Origin: Welwitschia mirabilis
Taxonomy: Eukaryota > Gnetophyta > Gnetopsida > Welwitschiales
Assembly (NCBI GenBank): GCA_051453625.1
Contig: JBOZIK010000001.1
Span: 290,328,453-290,392,452, forward strand
DNA: 64,000 nucleotides
Direction of reading: 5' to 3'
Shown: one piece after another, positions 58,600 through 64,000 of the stretch
Layout: each line of letters begins with the position of its first letter
How positions within the stretch are numbered: position 1 is the stretch's first letter
Position numbers and translations under genes: made by a program
Notes under the pieces: model-generated
What the model was told of the DNA's origin: nothing
The model's input: the letters and a program-made list of their open reading frames with translations, nothing else
Database searches by the model: none

Positions 58600-59075
58600 A
58601 TCTAGTTAGGTGTTGTGATGTAGATTAGATAGGAAGTAAAGATGATAGAAGAAGCACAAGTGGAATCTACTTTTTGCTTAGATAATGTCTAATTTCATGG
58701 AGTAACAAAAAGCAAATCTCAACTGCTTTCTAAACTACTGAGGCTAAATACATTACTACTCAGAGTTGTTGTGCACAGCTGCTTTAGATGAATCAAATTT
58801 TGAAAGTTTCTAAACTCTATTTGGAAAGAATTTCCATCTATTGTGATAATAAAAGTGTTATTAACATCTCAAAGAATCCAATACAACATTTAAAAACTAA
58901 ACATGTTGAGATTAGGCATCATTTTCTTAGAGAACACATGTAAAACAAAGATATCTTGATGTAATATATCAGTACCGATGATCAACTTGCTAATGTCTTT
59001 ACAAAACCTCTAAGTAGTAAAACGTTTGTAAAGTTGCGTAAGAACTTGGAACTTGGGCCTTATCCAATTAGGTAA
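58600..59075 (+). pseudogene. Element C RNase H remnant
   Basis: DDRRSTSGIYFLL (58638-58680) and SWSNKKQISTAF (58698-58735), then TEAKYITTQSCCAQ, ISIYCDNKSVINISKNP (58830-58880), HLKTKHVEIRHHFLREH and STDDQLANVFTKPLSSKTF (58968-59030). This is the complete motif set of copia RNase H, in shifting frames. It ends near LELGPYPIR at about 59050-59075, the usual end of pol. Confidence 0.85.
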
Positions 59076-61065
59076 GTCATTAGGTAATATCATTTAAATC
59101 TCAACTCCACTTTATGATATCCTCTAAATTAATATTATAATTAGATTTAATAAAGTTAAACTCTATGCATATTACTTTACTTTTTTAAAGTGATATTATT
59201 ATCTTCATATTAGTCATATAAAATTTTAAAGTTTCTAAATTTTTTAGGATAGATTTCTTTAGTATTGTAGAAGTATTAAAATTTGTAGACCTCTATCAAG
59301 CATACATCTTTAAATTTCTAGACATCTTTGAAGGTTAAGTATGCTTTTTAATGTTTTGAAATAAATGTCTTTAAACTAGTAAACATCTTTCCAATATGCA
59401 GAATGACTTATAAAATTTTTAATAACAAATATCTTTCATAAATTAGATTTATACATTTCTCATTTAGAAATCTTTCAGTGAGCAGACATCTTTTAAGAAC
59501 TATTGCAAAAATAAAAATAAAGCTAAAAACCTAGAGTTTTGAACCTTTTTAATTGGAAAAGGGCCCTCATCTCTCATTTTGAATCCTCCACTCAATAGGT
59601 GTCCCTCTTAGAGCTCTTCTTAAGGATATTTTTCTTAGATTTCTCTACAAATACATCTTTATTTTGGTAGACATCTTCATAGCTAGTAGAAATAGGTGTT
59701 ATTTCTCCCAAAGGTACTTATTTTTAATGATTCTTTTATATTTTAGTTGATTTCAATTTAGTTATTCATATATTTTTTGAGAGATGGTGAGAAGAAGATT
59801 CATTAGGGCCTCAAGAATTAATGAATCAATAACATAGGCATAGAGACCTTAATATAAGGCTTAGTTCTACCATGAAACAGTTGTAAAATAGTTCAAAACT
59901 TGGATGAGAAACTTAATCATTTTAAAAATGACACTTGGCTTTTAGAAANNNNNNNNNNNNNNNNNNNNNNNNNNNNNNNNNNNNNNNNNNNNNNNNNNNN
60001 NNNNNNNNNNNNNNNNNNNNNNNNNNNNNNNNNNNNNNNNNNNNNNNNNNNNNNNNNNNNNNNNNNNNNNNNNNNNNNNNNNNNNNNNNNNNNNNNNNNN
60101 NNNNNNNNNNNNNNNNNNNNNNNNNNNNNNNNNNNNNNNNNNNNNNNNNNNNNNNNNNNNNNNNNNNNNNNNNNNNNNNNNNNNNNNNNNNNNNNNNNNN
60201 NNNNNNNNNNNNNNNNNNNNNNNNNNNNNNNNNNNNNNNNNNNNNNNNNNNNNNNNNNNNNNNNNNNNNNNNNNNNNNNNNNNNNNNNNNNNNNNNNNNN
60301 NNNNNNNNNNNNNNNNNNNNNNNNNNNNNNNNNNNNNNNNNNNNNNNNNNNNNNNNNNNNNNNNNNNNNNNNNNNNNNNNNNNNNNNNNNNNNNNNNNNN
60401 NNNNNNNNNNNNNNNNNNNNNNNNNNNNNNNNNNNNNNNNNNNNNNNNNNNNNNNNNNNNNNNNNNNNNNNNNNNNNNNNNNNNNNNNNNNNNNNNNNNN
60501 NNNNNNNNNNNNNNCTGAGGCATTTTAAATACAATTTAGAGGTAATTAATTATATTTTAATCCTAGTTTTATCAATTCTATTCTTGGTATTAATAATTCT
60601 GACATCCTATAGCTATATGTTCATTCATTTAAAGACATTTTCACTTCATGATTTCTGTTAGTATATCATGGAAATCTATGAGTAATATTCTATTTAGATC
60701 CTTTAGAATGAATTTTTATGAAAACGTAAAACATTAATACATGGTTCCAGATGCTTCTATCTTAATCTTGATTATGTTCTATAACATTCTAGTTAGGGAT
60801 GATAACTATAGTTACTACAATGTCATGTAGACATTCATTGTATTCTGTCTTTTTCCCNNNNNNNNNNNNNNNNNNNNNNNNNNNNNNNNNNNNNNNNNNN
60901 NNNNNNNNNNNNNNNNNNNNNNNNNNNNNNNNNNNNNNNNNNNNNNNNNNNNNNNNNAGATATTTTCACTTCATGCTTTCTGTTAGTGTATCATGGTAAT
61001 CTATGAGTAATATTCTATTTAGATACTTTAGAATGAATTTTTATGAAAATGTAAAACATTAATGC
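59076..61065 (+). mobile_element. Element C post-pol region, first part
   Basis: AT-rich. The stretch 59220-59720 carries many ACATCTT/ACATCTA words like those in the C LTR. A basic start-like stretch, MVRRRFIRASR, lies at 59783-59815. A 566-N gap (59949-60514) follows, then 60515-60857, whose end (about 60640-60857) is repeated at 60958-61181 across a 100-N gap. SIRE/Maximus elements often carry an extra ORF here; only fragments can be seen. Confidence 0.5.
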
Positions 61066-61560
61066 ATGGTTCCAGATGCTTCTATCTTAAGCTTAATTAT
61101 GATCTATAACATTCTAGTTAGGGATGATAACTATAGTTACTACAATGTCATGCAGACATTCATTGTATTCTGTCTTTTTCCCAGCTTAAAGATTGATTTG
61201 GGATCTATTCTATGCATGAATATTATTACTTTATTTTTAAAGGATTAGACTTTAGGTTACCCTTATTTAATTAGACTAATTATCAGTATTATTATTATAT
61301 CAATGTCATCGGTAAATCTTATTTGTCTAAAGAAGCCTCTAGCAGAAGTTAGTAAGAAACAATATGTACCAGGGCCGCCTGGTGAGAGCACTAGTAGGAG
61401 ACCGGCTAAATCATAATTTTAGTGATCTATACTCTATGGCTTTTCACACTTCATCATCTATTAAGAATGGTTTAAAATCTATAGTAAAAATAATTGATAA
61501 TATTAGTCATAATTTGTTAAGGCTAAAAAAGCACAAATCCACAACTAGTGGAGAATAAGA
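61066..61560 (+). pseudogene. Element C post-pol ORF remnant
   Basis: MVPDASILSLIMIYNILVRD then NYSYYNVMQTFIVFCLF and KIDLGSILCMNIITLFLKD (61066-61248), a stop, and then, after a frame change, LGYPYLIRLIISI and PLAEVSKKQYVPGPPGESTS (61330-61395). The layout (helical block, KIDLG...CMN, LGYPxLI) resembles the 'putative plant transposon protein' domain found in extra ORFs of plant retroelements. I give this only as a resemblance. The base composition becomes less AT-rich from about 61360. Confidence 0.45.
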
Positions 61561-62300
61561 AACTGCAGGCACTTGAAAATCCATGAGGAATTCTAGTTAG
61601 ATATATTCAGAAGCAGAATCAAAGGAAAAGGCATCTTCAAATCCACAGGGTATAGGCTATGACTCAAGTCAAGTAATAAATAGTAATTCTTCCAAGTCTA
61701 CAGGAGAGGGGGCATAGGTATATGGGGGAGTACATCTCCCACATAGGCATAGATTCATGGGAAGCACCAAGCTTCAAACCCATTACAAGGGGAGTAATAG
61801 GCAGAGTTAGATGACTATGACATTTAGCTCCTTACCTTTTCNNNNNNNNNNTATAAACTACCCGTTCATTGCCCTACACAACCACCATAATGCCCTTGTC
61901 CCTCATCATTACCATACATGCCACCTCAACCACCACCTTACATAAAGTTTATCCATATCCCACCTCTTACCACAGCACCAACGCCATCCTTTGCCGAGAC
62001 TGCCATCGCTAGCTTCTTTAAGACTTCGATCACTTCTTAAGTATACTTAGAAATAAGGAATCAATACTATGACAACCTTGGTAAGACATCCTAGTGGCTA
62101 TTTAGAAAGCAGCACATGCCTTCATCCATATCTTCCTCATTCTATACCATCCAAACATCTACTACCTAGTACACTAATGATGATAGTGATGATGAAGGAG
62201 AAGGTACACACTACACTAGTGATTTTACATTCAGTGGATAGATCCTTTTTATATGCTATTCAAAAAGTGGAAGAAGTAAGGGTAAGTTAGTTGATGGACA
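61561..62300 (+). pseudogene. Proline/serine-rich tail region of the C post-pol ORF
   Basis: Markedly richer in C and G than its surroundings. The stretch 61852-62035 reads MPPQPPPYIKF, IPPLTTAPTPSFAETAI and SFFKTSITS, then a stop and VYLEIRNQYYDNLG, suggesting a Pro-rich linker followed by a helix. The open frame 62069-62290 lies in another frame. It is a natural continuation of the post-pol ORF but could also be captured host sequence. A 10-N gap lies at 61842-61851. Confidence 0.4.
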
Positions 62301-62770
62301 TCTTGTATGAGCATGGATGAATTAATCATGAGTTGATGAATTAGACTCCCTGAGTAACATTACTATTGATTGATAATTGTTATTATTTGTTGGCACACAT
62401 TATATTCTGACATCTATACCATTATTAGCACTATTATTATTCTTTTATTGGTACATTTTATGATTTAATATTATTTGTTTTTGACACACTGTTAGAATGC
62501 TATGCTCTAATATCATTTGTTATTAGCACTCTATCATTAGCATAATTTAGATGATTAGACCTTACTTTTTTTGAATGAAATTATATAATGCTTATGTGCC
62601 TTTCTTAATCTCTACACTACATGTTTATTTATGTGGTTAACCATTATTTTTTAATACTATTAATAAAACATTATTATATGCTTTTCTCTCTTGAATTTAA
62701 ATATCTCAATTCAATTGCTTAAATGTAATTGCACTAACAAAACTTATCAAATTTTGGACATGATCATAAA
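62301..62770 (+). mobile_element. Element C 3' untranslated region
   Basis: AT-rich, with no ORF on the plus strand. It leads directly into the polypurine tract. The minus-strand ORF 62706-62891 is fortuitous: it spans the tract and the LTR start, and its relative at 50026-50259 lies in the LTR start too. Confidence 0.6.
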
Positions 62771-62780
62771 GGGGGGAGAT
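62771..62780 (+). promoter_or_regulatory. Element C polypurine tract
   Basis: GGGGGGAGAT, preceded by AAA, directly before the LTR start TATTGGTAAAAATC (TG mutated to TA). It primes plus-strand synthesis in this class of elements. Confidence 0.75.
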
Positions 62781-64000
62781 TATTGGTAAAAATCTAGTTT
62801 TGATGATTTCCATTATCAAATGTATTGTGCTATTGTGTAGATAAGTTAAATTAGAGAAAACCAGATCACAAAAGGTATAAGTCCATGTCAATCCTCAAAG
62901 CTTAAATCTCATGGAAAGTTCAACTCAGAGTTCAAAATGTTAGATCACAACTAACTAAAGACATTTATAGAATTGAAGATGTCTATGGGGAATACATCTA
63001 CACATTTGAAGACCTTCATGATATAGATGTCCACATCATCAAAGACATTATGATAAAGCAACTTTTAATTAAAGGTCAAATATGTTTATCTTAACAAATA
63101 TGATTAAACTAAAGGATGGATCTAACATAAATGAAAGACATCTACATAGTTGAAGACATTTTTACTAAAATGGAACAAGTAATAGAGCTATTATACTTTA
63201 ACAAACTATTTACATTCCAAGAAAGCAATCAAGATGTACATCATGGATTTACACTTAGTAAGGGTCAGAGATTCTATAGTTTAAGTTTCATCAATTTCTA
63301 GATACTTTGATTAAAGATGTCTTGCATGTTGACTGATAGTAGATATCTGACATCCTAAAGATGTCTATGCAAAAATTTCAAGGAAAATAAAATAAATTTT
63401 GCATGCCTAATACCCAGCTATTTCTATTCTTTGTACAGTAATTACAAAGTTCAAACATCTATTTTTCTAGGTCAAACAACTAGAATGTCTTCAAAAGATA
63501 TAAAGGCACAACTTGATAAACAAATTTAGAATGTATCAAAGGATGTACATATGCATGCACAAATGCCCAAGTGATGGGATCTGTTCATGAAGCATCAAGC
63601 TATCATTTACAAGGTACTTTCAAGCANNNNNNNNNNNNNNNNNNNNNNNNNNNNNNNNNNNNNNNNNNNNNNNNNNNNNNNNNNNNNNNNNNNNNNNNNN
63701 NNNNNNNNNNNNNNNNNNNNNNNNNNGACATCCTAAAGATGTCTATGCAAAAACTTCAAGGCAAATACAATAAATTTTACATGCCTAATACCTAGCTATT
63801 TCTATTCTTTGTACCGCAATTACAAAGTTCAAACATCTATTTTTCTAGGTCAAACAACTAGAATGTCTTGAAAAGATATAAAGGCACAACTTGATAAACA
63901 AATTTAAAATGTATCAAAGGATGTACATATGCATGCACAAATGCCCAAGTAATGGGATCTATTCATGAAGCATCAAGCTATCATTTGCAAGAAACTTTTA
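62781..64000 (+). mobile_element. Element C 3' LTR (runs off the window)
   Basis: Aligns with 51082-51950 of the 5' LTR with visible divergence, so the insertion is not recent. It includes a 100-N gap at 63627-63726; 63347-63626 is repeated at 63727-64000. The ACATCTA-type words recur here. The right end and target duplication are outside the window. Confidence 0.8.

Noticed and set aside
57540-59075. Alternative genetic code, because TAA/TAG interrupt otherwise good RT frames
   Set aside because: Stops replace Trp, Gln, Glu, Gly and Tyr codons alike, frameshifts are common, and active-site residues are lost. This is decay, not reassignment.
1-64000. A novel defence or metabolic gene cluster
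   Set aside because: All coding matter that can be assigned belongs to decayed retrotransposons; no set of adjacent intact genes exists in the window.

Overview
The window is a stretch of repeat-dominated heterochromatin, most likely from a flowering plant. It is strongly AT-rich. The only coding matter I can assign is decayed LTR-retrotransposon gag and pol: Ty3/gypsy of the Athila/Tat type and Ty1/copia of the SIRE/Maximus type. Every pol reading frame carries stops and frameshifts. I found no intact gene, rRNA, tRNA or CRISPR, and no host gene I can support. About thirty N runs break the sequence, most of exactly 100 N. At most of them the right-hand contig begins with sequence already present at the end of the left-hand contig, about 5% diverged, so many apparent duplications may come from the assembly.

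I use letters for the repeat families. 1-7.1 kb: two partial copies of the family A LTR region, a copia-like LTR candidate, and decayed minus-strand coding sequence that I cannot identify. 8.4-18.6 kb: element D, a minus-strand LTR element with 1.1-kb LTRs, a likely 5-bp target duplication, a polypurine tract and one acidic ORF remnant, but no visible pol. D sits in AT-rich DNA that continues on its right (18.6-23.0 kb) as what looks like the long LTR of another element, F. That LTR holds a tandem array with a period near 147 bp, built on a near-palindromic core, and ends at a primer-binding-site-like sequence. 23.0-24.9 kb: F leader, a small unrecognised ORF and a D-related fragment.

24.9-37.25 kb: family A gypsy elements on the minus strand. 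A1 (integrase) and A3 (RNase H, RT, protease, gag, primer binding site, LTR) look like one element split by a second, more diverged copy, A2 (integrase to gag plus LTR). From 37,248 the A3 LTR is interrupted twice: by element B (37,291-49,404, plus strand, Athila-like gypsy) and, about 640 bp further into the LTR, by element C (51,082 to beyond the window end, plus strand, SIRE-like copia with a long post-pol region). The right part of the window is therefore a nested stack: A3 is oldest, and B and C were inserted into it later.

No new functional system is evident. The features most worth a second look are the 147-bp palindromic array in F, the repeated dyad module in D, the minisatellite in the B LTR, the dispersed ACATCTA motif in C, the unassigned coding remnants at 4.7-7.1 kb, and the consistent duplication pattern at gaps.
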